In this document: positions 1 to 6,244 of the stretch, piece by piece
Position numbering within the stretch: position 1 is the first letter of the stretch
Layout of the letters: each line of letters opens with the position of its first letter
DNA from: Fimbriimonadaceae bacterium
GTDB taxonomy: Bacteria > Armatimonadota > Fimbriimonadia > Fimbriimonadales > Fimbriimonadaceae
NCBI GenBank assembly: GCA_019454665.1
Contig: JACFNW010000067.1
Location: 1-8,862 of the forward strand
Direction of reading: 5' to 3'
DNA: 8,862 nt
The notes under the pieces: model-generated
The model's database searches: none
The model's input: the letters and a program-made list of their open reading frames with translations, nothing else
What the model was told of the DNA's origin: nothing
Program-made: the position numbers and the translations under genes

Positions 1-1
1 G

Positions 2-1060
2 CCTCACGCCAACGTCAAGTGCGCCGAATGCCACATCGGGTCGGGCGCGGATTGGTACGTCAAGTCCAAGATTTCAGGCTCGTACCAGGTCTATTCGGTG
101 CTGTTCAACAAGTTCAACCGTCCCATCGAAACGCCGGTCCACAACCTGCGCCCCGCCAAGGAAACGTGCGAGCACTGCCACTGGCCGAGCCACTTCTACA
201 GCCAGAAGCTGCTCGACAAGACGTACTACCTCTCCGACGAGGACAACTCCGAGGGGCAGTTCAGCATGCTGATGAAGATCGGCGGCACGGAGCAAGGCGC
301 CTCCGAGGGCATCCACGCCCACATGTACATTGACAACGAAATCAGCTACATCGCGACGGACCGCCAGCGGCAGATCATCCCCTACGTCGAATCGAAAGAC
401 AAGAACGGCAAGGTGACGATCTATCGCAACACGGACCTGATGCCTCCGACAGAAGCGGAACTCAAGAAGGGCGAGCGCCGCATCGTGGACTGCATTGACT
501 GCCACAACCGTCCCTCGCACCAGTACCGTCCACCCGAGACCACGATCAACAAGGCCCTCGCCAACGGCTCGATCCCGACCAAGCTGCCCGAAATCAAGAT
601 GGTGGCCGCCCAGGCCTTGGAGAAGGAATACAAGACGGAAGGCGAGGCGCTCCAGGCCATCCAAGCGGACGTGGACAAGTACTACCGCGAGAACTACGCC
701 GACCGCTACGAGGGCATGAAGGGCGACATCCAGAAGGCGATCGCCTCGATCCAAAACATCTTCCGCACCAACTACTTCCCCGAAATGAAGGTGAGCTGGA
801 AGGGTTATCCCGACAACCTCAACCACCTGCACTCGCGGGGTTGCTTCCGTTGCCACACGGGCAAGCACGTGAGCGATGACGGCAAGGTGATCGGCAACGA
901 CTGCCAGACCTGCCACACGATCCTTTCGCAGAAGCCCCCCGGACTGGAGCGCGAGACCGACGTCAAGGGTCTGGTGTTCAAGCACCCGATCGACATCGGG
1001 GACGCGTGGAAGGAAGGCCTGTGCATGGACTGCCACGGCCCGCCCGCCAAGGAAGAGTGA
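2..1060 (+). CDS. NapC/NirT-type multiheme c-type cytochrome, 5' partial (ImcH-like)
   Basis: This is the C-terminal 352 residues of a gene that starts left of the window; the frame is open from base 2 and ends at TGA 1058-1060. Six CXXCH heme sites are visible: CAECH (20-34), CEHCH (167-181), CIDCH (491-505), CFRCH (842-856), CQTCH (902-916) and CMDCH (1022-1036). PHANVKCAECHIG, followed by LRPAKETCEHCHWPSHFY, is characteristic of the long NapC/NirT family cytochromes. These are anchored by one N-terminal helix and carry electrons from quinol across the periplasm. One more heme is expected in the missing N-terminus, giving seven, the number in Geobacter ImcH; that comparison is from memory. 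The linker at about residues 185-255 is Glu/Lys-rich and probably helical. A possible GTG start at 98 would lose the first heme, so it is not the true start. The family is secure; the electron acceptor is unknown. Confidence 0.9.
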   Translation, partial: PHANVKCAECHIGSGADWYVKSKISGSYQVYSVLFNKFNRPIETPVHNLRPAKETCEHCHWPSHFYSQKLLDKTYYLSDEDNSEGQFSMLMKIGGTEQGASEGIHAHMYIDNEISYIATDRQRQIIPYVESKDKNGKVTIYRNTDLMPPTEAELKKGERRIVDCIDCHNRPSHQYRPPETTINKALANGSIPTKLPEIKMVAAQALEKEYKTEGEALQAIQADVDKYYRENYADRYEGMKGDIQKAIASIQNIFRTNYFPEMKVSWKGYPDNLNHLHSRGCFRCHTGKHVSDDGKVIGNDCQTCHTILSQKPPGLERETDVKGLVFKHPIDIGDAWKEGLCMDCHGPPAKEE

Positions 1061-1063
1061 GGG

Positions 1064-1468
1064 CTAACGTACGAGGCTGCTCGTCAAACGATGCTCGCTG
1101 CTTGCAACATCCTTGACCACGAAGACGCGCTCCATCCCTGAAGCCGCGATGATCTGGATCCCCGGTGACCTCTCTCGTCCGGTTGCCAGATCGGGACTAG
1201 TTTCCCGGTTCGCTGACTCGCCAGGATGTACGAGCAAATTGCGATAGAAACGGGGCGACTGCCCATCGGCAAGGTCCTCGGATGCAATACGCGATCCGAT
1301 GAACGAGTACAACCGCGCCTTGTGACCAGAATGCTCTGACTTACCGATTGCCCAGATTCGGTCCGCTCCTGCATACAGAGCATTGGCGTCCTGCGTGATT
1401 CGCCAACCCTGCCACTCCTTCCCTGCTGCGGAACTCGACAATCGCAGCGCACGTTCTTCAAGCGTCAT
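1064..1468 (-). CDS. Unrecognised protein, probably the C-terminal half of a frameshifted gene
   Basis: 134 codons from an ATG at 1466-1468 to TAG at 1064-1066. I do not recognise the family. The composition is that of a real soluble protein, with motifs such as KEWQGWRI, GADRIWAIGKSE and GIQIIAASGMERVFVVKD, the last looking like paired beta strands. It has no membrane segment and no signal peptide of its own. Its start lies inside the end of the upstream minus-strand frame (11-nt overlap). Removing one G from the GGGG run (CCCC on the plus strand, 1469-1472) would join the two into one protein of about 263 residues. Read as two genes, the overlap would imply translational coupling; read as one, this is a broken secreted protein. 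The end is convergent with the cytochrome gene, leaving only 3 nt between the two stop codons. Confidence 0.55.
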   Translation of the reverse strand: MTLEERALRLSSSAAGKEWQGWRITQDANALYAGADRIWAIGKSEHSGHKARLYSFIGSRIASEDLADGQSPRFYRNLLVHPGESANRETSPDLATGRERSPGIQIIAASGMERVFVVKDVASSEHRLTSSLVR

Positions 1469-1856
1469 CCCCGTGCCGTCTGGAGTTCACGTCGAACAGC
1501 ATCCGCCTTCCGCTCACGAACCGAAGATTCAGCTTGGACTCTCGCGCGATGCTCAACTTCCGCGAATCTCGCTTGTACTGGTCCAAGGTCATGACCTCTG
1601 GCGCCCACCTCGCATCCACCACCACAAATCGAACAACCCCTTCTGGTTCTGAAGTGAAGCCTATCCGGTCGCTCAGTCGAAAGAACCCAATCGAACAAGA
1701 CGCGCCCGCGCGGCGCATCTCCACCGCATCCTCGTCGAACGAACCCACCAGGCGCTTGCCGTCCTCGGTGAGGTACTGGCCAGGCGGATTGAACTCTTTG
1801 CCTAGACTCTGATCGCCAGTCATCGAGAGAACCACTCCGAGGATCAGAGACACCAT
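1458..1856 (-). CDS. Unrecognised, probably exported protein (N-terminal half of a frameshifted gene)
   Basis: 132 codons from ATG at 1854-1856 to TGA at 1458-1460. The start is well supported by AAGGAGG four bases upstream. The first 13 residues (MVSLILGVVLSMT) are hydrophobic and may be a short signal peptide, though there is no basic N-terminus, so export is only likely. The rest is mixed alpha/beta with segments such as GQYLTEDGKRLVGSFDED, GVVRFVVVDARWAPEVMT and LNLRFVSGRRMLFDVN. I do not recognise a family. The last residues (SRRHGDDA) look unlike the preceding sequence. The next frame would continue as TPDGTGMTLEERALRL, so a single-base frameshift near 1469-1486 is the simpler reading. 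It lies 41 nt downstream of the end of another minus-strand frame and may share a transcript with it. Confidence 0.6.
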   Translation of the reverse strand: MVSLILGVVLSMTGDQSLGKEFNPPGQYLTEDGKRLVGSFDEDAVEMRRAGASCSIGFFRLSDRIGFTSEPEGVVRFVVVDARWAPEVMTLDQYKRDSRKLSIARESKLNLRFVSGRRMLFDVNSRRHGDDA

Positions 1857-1860
1857 CAGC

Positions 1861-1867
1861 CCTCCTT
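1861..1867 (-). promoter_or_regulatory. Strong Shine-Dalgarno site for the 1856 start
   Basis: The minus strand reads AAGGAGG, followed by GCTG and then the ATG at 1856-1854. This is a near-perfect anti-16S match at close spacing (4 nt). It fixes the start of the exported unknown protein and argues that this lower-GC region is, or recently was, translated. Confidence 0.75.
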
Positions 1868-1897
1868 CTCATCGGGTAGTTGCAGTTCAACGCTCGA

Positions 1898-2383
1898 CTA
1901 CTGTATGTCGACAGGCAGCGATGCACCCGTAAAACCAGAAGGAGTGCCCCTGCCAACCAGAGCCACACCAAAGGGTGTTGCATTCGCGGCACTGTTCGCC
2001 AAGACAGCTCGGTACACTAAGTCGCACCCGTAGACTAATTGATTAGCGGATGAGACCGCGATGCCAAACGTCGCGACGGTTGCTTCGGGCGGCGGATTCA
2101 GTCGGTTCTCGTGCCAAAGGTACATGCGAAACCGATAGTCGCTAGGGTTGTTGGCTGGGACTTCGCAACAGTACAACGTCCCATAGACTTCGTACTCGCC
2201 GGTGACGACTCCATGGGCCATGTCCCAAGCCAGATTGGGCTCCCAAGGATACAGAGTCTCTGGCGCGTCGCTAACGATGAGGGCACGGTGATTGCGTGCT
2301 CTGGACGAGTCTACTCTGAACAGAGCATAATCTTGGCACCAAAGCCCAGAGTTCACGATGTGGTCGTACGGGTTGCCTCCCAC
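1898..2383 (-). CDS. Unrecognised protein, uncertain or truncated N-terminus
   Basis: 161 codons at most, from GTG 2381-2383 to TAG 1898-1900. I do not recognise it. The composition looks like a real, probably beta-rich protein, with many aromatics (WEPNLAWDMAHGVV, GEYEVYGTLYCCEV, DYRFRMYLWHENR) and an Ala/Val/Gly-rich C-terminal third. There is no signal peptide or membrane helix. The start is doubtful: the frame is closed by TGA at 2390-2392, there is no ATG near the N-terminus, and the only upstream ribosome-site-like bases (AGGA, about 11 nt away) are weak. The gene may have lost its 5' end or begin at GTG as given. It is first of three same-strand frames and lies divergent to the aminopeptidase gene, with 90 nt between them. 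I see no promoter I can support in that gap. Confidence 0.5.
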   Translation of the reverse strand: MGGNPYDHIVNSGLWCQDYALFRVDSSRARNHRALIVSDAPETLYPWEPNLAWDMAHGVVTGEYEVYGTLYCCEVPANNPSDYRFRMYLWHENRLNPPPEATVATFGIAVSSANQLVYGCDLVYRAVLANSAANATPFGVALVGRGTPSGFTGASLPVDIQ

Positions 2384-2473
2384 GACGTATCAGGTCCTAA
2401 GTTCAAGACGTGCTGAACGTTCCACCGTTTGGCTGCTTTTTTCGGGGCGGAGTGCTCCAGGTAACCTTCGGGC

Positions 2474-3595
2474 ATGCTCGACCCGCGCGTCACCGGCCTC
2501 GCCAACCTCATCTGCGACCACTCGATCAAGCTCGGCACCGAAGACCGCGTGCTCGTCCACGCGTTCGACATCCCCGCCGAGGCCGTCGCGGAAGTCGTGC
2601 GGGCCGTCCAGGCCAGGGGCAGCGCCGTGCAGGTGCGGCTGGAAAGCAACCTGATCAAGCGGCAGATCCTTCACGGATTGACCGACGCCACCGTGGACCT
2701 GATCGCCTCGACCGAGCTGGCCGAGATGAAAGAGATGACGGCCTACATCGCCCTGCGCGGCGGCGACAACTACTCCATGAACGCCGACGTCCCCACGGAG
2801 AACATGGCCCTGTGGCAGCGCAAGTACGGCAAGCCCGTGGTGCTGGAAACGCGCGTTCCGAACACCAAGTGGGTCGTCATGCGTTGGCCCAGCCACGGCA
2901 TGGCGCAGCAGGCCTCGATGAGCACGCCCGCGTTCGAGGACTTCTACTTCAAGGTGTGCGTCGCCGACTACCCCCGCATGCAGGAAGCGTGCCAGCCGCT
3001 CAAGGACCTGATGGACGCCACCGACCGCGTGCGGCTGGTTGGCCCTGGGACCGACCTCTCGTTTTCGATCAAGGGCATCGGCTGCGTGCCGTGCTGCGGC
3101 GAGGCCAACATCCCCGACGGCGAGTGCTTCTCCTGCCCCGTCCGCGACTCGGTGAACGGCGTCGTCCAATACAACACGGTGTCGCTCTACCAAGGGACGG
3201 AGTTCAAGGACATCCGCTTCGTGGTGAAGGATGGGCGCATCGTCGAGGCCGAAGCGGGCGCGAACACGGCCAAACTCAACGAGATTCTGGACACCGACGA
3301 GGGCGCGCGCTACTTCGGCGAGTGGTCGCTCGGCTTCAACCCGCACGTGCTGCACCCCATGAAGGACACGCTGTTCGACGAGAAGATCGCGGGGTCGTTC
3401 CACCTGACCCCCGGCAACGCCTACACCGGCCCCGGCGGCAACGGTAACAAGTCGGCCATCCACTGGGACATCGTGCTGATCCAGCGCCCCGAGTATGGCG
3501 GCGGCGAGATCTGGTTCGACGAGCGGCTCATCCGCAAGGACGGGCTGTTCGTGATCCCGGAACTCGCGGGCCTGAACCCCGACCGGCTGGGCTGA
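2474..3595 (+). CDS. M29-family metallo-aminopeptidase (AmpS/aminopeptidase T type)
   Basis: 373 residues, the normal length for peptidase family M29, whose members use two metal ions to remove N-terminal residues from peptides in the cytoplasm. All expected metal-site residues can be placed: Glu217 in IPDGE, Glu283 in FGEWSLG, His310 in GSFHLTPGNAY, Tyr317 in that same motif, and His330 plus Asp332 in IHWDIV. The spacing Glu217-Glu283 and the pairs His310-Tyr317 and His330-Asp332 match the family pattern as I recall it. The ATG is the first start after an in-frame TAA only 9 nt upstream, so the start is secure even though the ribosome site is weak. Unusual: Cys204, 207, 208, 218 and 221 form CxxCC and CxxC motifs on either side of Glu217. 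It is followed after 82 nt by serC on the same strand. The exact substrate preference cannot be read from the sequence. Confidence 0.88.
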   Translation: MLDPRVTGLANLICDHSIKLGTEDRVLVHAFDIPAEAVAEVVRAVQARGSAVQVRLESNLIKRQILHGLTDATVDLIASTELAEMKEMTAYIALRGGDNYSMNADVPTENMALWQRKYGKPVVLETRVPNTKWVVMRWPSHGMAQQASMSTPAFEDFYFKVCVADYPRMQEACQPLKDLMDATDRVRLVGPGTDLSFSIKGIGCVPCCGEANIPDGECFSCPVRDSVNGVVQYNTVSLYQGTEFKDIRFVVKDGRIVEAEAGANTAKLNEILDTDEGARYFGEWSLGFNPHVLHPMKDTLFDEKIAGSFHLTPGNAYTGPGGNGNKSAIHWDIVLIQRPEYGGGEIWFDERLIRKDGLFVIPELAGLNPDRLG

Positions 3596-3639
3596 GCGGT
3601 CGTACTCGGCGGTGGCCAGCGACCCAGCCGGTCGGCGGG

Positions 3640-3663
3640 CCGCCCGCCCCTCGACGCGGGCGG
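3640..3663 (+). other. GC-rich hairpin between the aminopeptidase gene and serC
   Basis: CCGCCCGC (3640-3647) pairs perfectly with GCGGGCGG (3656-3663) around an 8-nt loop. It sits 14 nt before the GTG start of serC and is followed by GTAAAACTCC rather than a run of T, so it is not a classical intrinsic terminator. It could slow read-through, act as a processing site, or simply reflect the high GC content. No function is demonstrated. Confidence 0.35.
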
Positions 3664-3677
3664 GTAAAACTCCAGGC

Positions 3678-4769
3678 GTGAGTCTCCCCTACGGACGCGC
3701 GTTCAACTTCTCCGCTGGACCCAGTTGCCTGCCCATCGAAGTGCTCGAAGAGGCCAAGGAGCAGCTGCTCAACTACAAAGGCACGGGCGTCAGCGTGATG
3801 GAGATGAGCCACCGCTCCAAGCCCTACGAGCAGATCATCGGCGAAGCCGAGCAAGACCTGCGCACGCTGCTCGGGGTCCCGGACGGCTACAAGGTGCTGT
3901 TCTTGCAGGGCGGCGCGAGCCTCCAGTTCTCGATGATCCCCATGAGCTTCCTGCCCGAAGGGGCGTCCGCCGACTACATCGTGACCGGCAGTTGGGGCAA
4001 AAAGGCCGTCGAAGCCGCCAAGATGGTCGGCTCGGTCAACGTGGTGTACGACGCCAAGGCCACCAACTACGACCGCACGCCCAAACTGGCCGAGGTCGCG
4101 GCGACGCCCGGCGCTGCCTACATCCACTTCACCAGCAACGAGACCATCCAGGGCGTGGATTTCTTCGAGGACCCCTCGACCCCTGGCGATTGGGTGTGCG
4201 ACATGTCGTCCGACATCCTCTCGCGCCCCGTGGACGTCTCGCGGTACGCGATGATCTACGCCGGAGCACAGAAGAACATGGGTCCGGCGGGTGCGGTGGC
4301 CGTCATCGTCTCGGATGCGTTCCTCGACAAGGCCCCGGCGAGCACTCACCCCATGCTCGACTACCGCTTGCAGGCCGAGAACGGCTCGATGTACAACACA
4401 CCGCCCTGCTGGACGGTCTACATCTGCGGCCTGGTCTACAAGTGGCTGCTCAAGACGGGCGGGCTGGAAGCGCGCGCCGAGATCAACCGCCGCAAGGCCC
4501 AGGTGATCTACGACGCGATTGACGGCTCGGGCGGCTTCTACAAGGGCCACGCCCAACCCGCCAACCGCTCGTGGATGAACCTCACGTTCACCCTGCCCGA
4601 CGACGACATCACGGCCAAGTTCATCGCCGAAGCCAAGGCGAACGGTTTGGCCGAACTCAAGGGCCACCGCTCGGTGGGCGGATGCCGCGCCAGCGTGTAC
4701 AACGCGTTCCCCGAGGAAGGTTGCCGCGTGCTGGCCGACTTCATGACCGACTTTGCGCGACGCGCCTGA
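3678..4769 (+). CDS. serC: Phosphoserine aminotransferase
   Basis: 363 residues, the usual SerC length. It transfers the amino group of glutamate to 3-phosphohydroxypyruvate to give phosphoserine (second step of serine synthesis) and in many bacteria also serves pyridoxal phosphate synthesis. Seen directly: N-terminal NFSAGPSCLP, substrate-site SHRS (His44-Arg45), GSWGKKA with Trp106 expected to stack on the cofactor, CDMSSD (Asp175), the PLP-binding lysine in YAGAQKNMGPAG (Lys199), and C-terminal GHRSVGGCRASVYNA whose Arg331 and Arg337 should bind the phosphate/carboxylate. GTG at 3678 is chosen because family homology begins there. The open frame continues to a GTG at 3612, but that stretch is low-complexity Arg/Ala. 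The ribosome site is weak. The stop lies 4 nt before trpE, so the two are very likely co-transcribed and coupled. Confidence 0.95.
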   Translation: MSLPYGRAFNFSAGPSCLPIEVLEEAKEQLLNYKGTGVSVMEMSHRSKPYEQIIGEAEQDLRTLLGVPDGYKVLFLQGGASLQFSMIPMSFLPEGASADYIVTGSWGKKAVEAAKMVGSVNVVYDAKATNYDRTPKLAEVAATPGAAYIHFTSNETIQGVDFFEDPSTPGDWVCDMSSDILSRPVDVSRYAMIYAGAQKNMGPAGAVAVIVSDAFLDKAPASTHPMLDYRLQAENGSMYNTPPCWTVYICGLVYKWLLKTGGLEARAEINRRKAQVIYDAIDGSGGFYKGHAQPANRSWMNLTFTLPDDDITAKFIAEAKANGLAELKGHRSVGGCRASVYNAFPEEGCRVLADFMTDFARRA

Positions 4770-4773
4770 ACCG

Positions 4774-6243
4774 ATGATTCAGCCCGCCCGAGACGACTAC
4801 CTGGCCCGGACGGGCGGGACTCGGCCCATGCCGGTCGTGCGCGAACGCTCGGCCGACCTCGAAACGCCGCTCAGCGCCTATTGGAAGCTCTCGCAGGACG
4901 AGACGTACAGCTTCCTGCTCGAAAGCGTGACGGGCGGCGAGCAACTCGCCCGCTATTCGATCCTGGGTTCGCGGCCGCGGCGCGTGCTCAAAACCCGCGA
5001 CCGCCAAGGGCGCTGGATCGAGCGGGATGGTACGGAGACCCGGTTTGCATTGGAAGGCGACCCGCTCCACGAGATCGAACGCGAACTCGACATGCCCCGT
5101 CCCGTGGACGTTCCAGGGTTGCCCTCGTTCGTGGGCGGCGCGATCGGCATGTTGGGCTACGACCTGGTGCGGTTCATCGAGCGGTTGCCCGACGCGCCGC
5201 CCGACGACGTGGGCTTCGACGACGTCGCCATGATGTTCGTGGACACCGTCGTCGTGTTCGACCATGCGCGTAGCAGGCTGAAGGTCATCGTGCTGGCCGA
5301 CGGTTCGGCGGAGGACTACGACCGGGCGTGCGCCGAGATCGAACGCGTGATGGACGTGCTGAACGGCCCCCTGCCGCCGCTTCCCTGCGGTTCGCACGAC
5401 CCCGTCGAACCGGTCTCGAACACGACGCGCGACGCGTTCGAGGATCGCGTTCGCCGCGTGGTCGAGTACACGGCTGCCGGCGATTGCATCCAAGTCGTGG
5501 TCTCGCAGCGGTTCTCGCGGCCCATCGAGGCGCACCCGGTAACCGTGTACCGAGCGCTGCGCTCGCTCAACCCTTCGCCGTACATGTTCTTGGTGCGCTT
5601 CGGCGACCTCGACTTGGTGGGCGCTTCCCCCGAACTCCTCGTGAGCGTGCAACACGGGTTGGCCCGCGTTCGACCCATCGCCGGGACCCGCTGGCGCGGC
5701 GCCACCCCCGAAGAAGACGCCAGGTTGGGCGAGGAACTGCTCGCCGACGAGAAGGAACGCGCCGAGCACGTCATGCTGGTCGACCTCGGCCGCAACGACC
5801 TCGGCCGCGTGTGCGATTACGGCAGCGTGACCGTCAACGAACTCATGGTGATCGAACGCTATAGCCACGTGATGCACATCGTGAGCGACGTGACGGGCCG
5901 GTTGCGCGAGGGCATGACCGCTTGCGACCTCGTGCGCGCCACCTTTCCCGCAGGGACGGTGAGCGGCGCGCCCAAGGTGCGGGCGATGCAGATCATTGAC
6001 GAACTGGAGACGTCGCGCCGCGGCCCCTACGCAGGCGCCGTCGGCCACTTCAGCGCCAGCGGCGACATGGACCTGTGCATCGCCATCCGAACGATTGCCA
6101 TCAAGGATGGGGTGGCCTACGTGCAAGCTGGGGGCGGCATCGTGAACGACTCCGACCCTGGCTTCGAGTTTGCCGAGACGTGCAACAAGGCCAAAGCCTG
6201 CCTTCGGGCGCTGGAAATCGCCCAGGCTGGATTGGAGGTTTAG
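4774..6243 (+). CDS. trpE: Anthranilate synthase component I
   Basis: 489 residues, full length for TrpE, which converts chorismate to anthranilate using ammonia from the TrpG glutaminase subunit (first step of tryptophan synthesis). The N-terminal domain carries DLETPLSAYWKL and the LLES element (48-51) of the tryptophan feedback site. The C-terminal chorismate-binding domain has NPSPYMF (266-272), PIAGTR (301-306), DEKERAEHVMLVDLGRNDLG (325-344), FPAGTVSGAPK (391-401), GAVGHFSASGDMDL and QAGGGIVNDSDP (451-462). The Ala of PIAGT, rather than the Lys of PIKGT, favours TrpE over aminodeoxychorismate synthase PabB. NPSPYM and LLES suggest that tryptophan inhibition is retained. ATG 4774 is preferred over an in-frame TTG at 4753, since it gives the normal N-terminus. 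No Shine-Dalgarno site is visible, so it probably relies on coupling to serC. No trpG follows. Confidence 0.96.
   Translation: MIQPARDDYLARTGGTRPMPVVRERSADLETPLSAYWKLSQDETYSFLLESVTGGEQLARYSILGSRPRRVLKTRDRQGRWIERDGTETRFALEGDPLHEIERELDMPRPVDVPGLPSFVGGAIGMLGYDLVRFIERLPDAPPDDVGFDDVAMMFVDTVVVFDHARSRLKVIVLADGSAEDYDRACAEIERVMDVLNGPLPPLPCGSHDPVEPVSNTTRDAFEDRVRRVVEYTAAGDCIQVVVSQRFSRPIEAHPVTVYRALRSLNPSPYMFLVRFGDLDLVGASPELLVSVQHGLARVRPIAGTRWRGATPEEDARLGEELLADEKERAEHVMLVDLGRNDLGRVCDYGSVTVNELMVIERYSHVMHIVSDVTGRLREGMTACDLVRATFPAGTVSGAPKVRAMQIIDELETSRRGPYAGAVGHFSASGDMDLCIAIRTIAIKDGVAYVQAGGGIVNDSDPGFEFAETCNKAKACLRALEIAQAGLEV
6234..6238 (+). promoter_or_regulatory. Shine-Dalgarno site inside the trpE 3' end
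   Basis: GGAGG lies within the last codons of trpE, 6 nt before the GTG at 6245, which itself begins 1 nt after the trpE TAG. The site fixes the start of the small membrane protein and implies that it is translated from the trpE message. Confidence 0.65.
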
Positions 6244-6244
6244 C

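Noticed and set aside
74..1036. Long open frame antisense to the cytochrome gene
   Set aside because: It is an antisense shadow of a high-GC gene with six CXXCH motifs, and its Val/Ala/Leu/His/Arg-rich translation shows no domain.
1465..1992. 175-codon minus-strand frame with a hydrophobic N-terminus (PLVWLWLAGALLLVL)
   Set aside because: It overlaps the end of one better frame and all of another that has a strong ribosome site; the rest is Arg/Gly-rich with no domain.
2415..2422. GAACGTTC palindrome in the gap before the aminopeptidase gene
   Set aside because: An 8-bp palindrome is expected by chance, and no second copy or promoter context supports an operator.
2390..3463. 357-codon minus-strand frame over the aminopeptidase gene
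   Set aside because: The plus strand has complete M29 active-site motifs; the antisense product is a Val/Gly/His/Arg-rich artefact of GC-rich codons.
3612..3677. Upstream GTG extension of serC
   Set aside because: The extra 22 residues are Arg/Ala/Pro-rich and span the GC-rich hairpin; SerC homology starts at the GTG at 3678.
3528..4667. 379-codon minus-strand frame over serC
   Set aside because: It is antisense to an unmistakable SerC, with a composition typical of reverse-strand shadows.
4753..4773. TTG start for trpE overlapping the end of serC
   Set aside because: It adds seven unconserved residues; the ATG at 4774 gives the normal TrpE N-terminus at a 4-nt gap.
4741..6126. 461-codon minus-strand frame over trpE
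   Set aside because: It is antisense to a full-length TrpE with all chorismate-binding motifs, and its His/Val/Ala-rich sequence has no recognisable domain.
4774..6243. Aminodeoxychorismate synthase (PabB) identity for the trpE gene
   Set aside because: The motif is PIAGT rather than PIKGT, and the LLES and NPSPYM elements of the tryptophan site are present.
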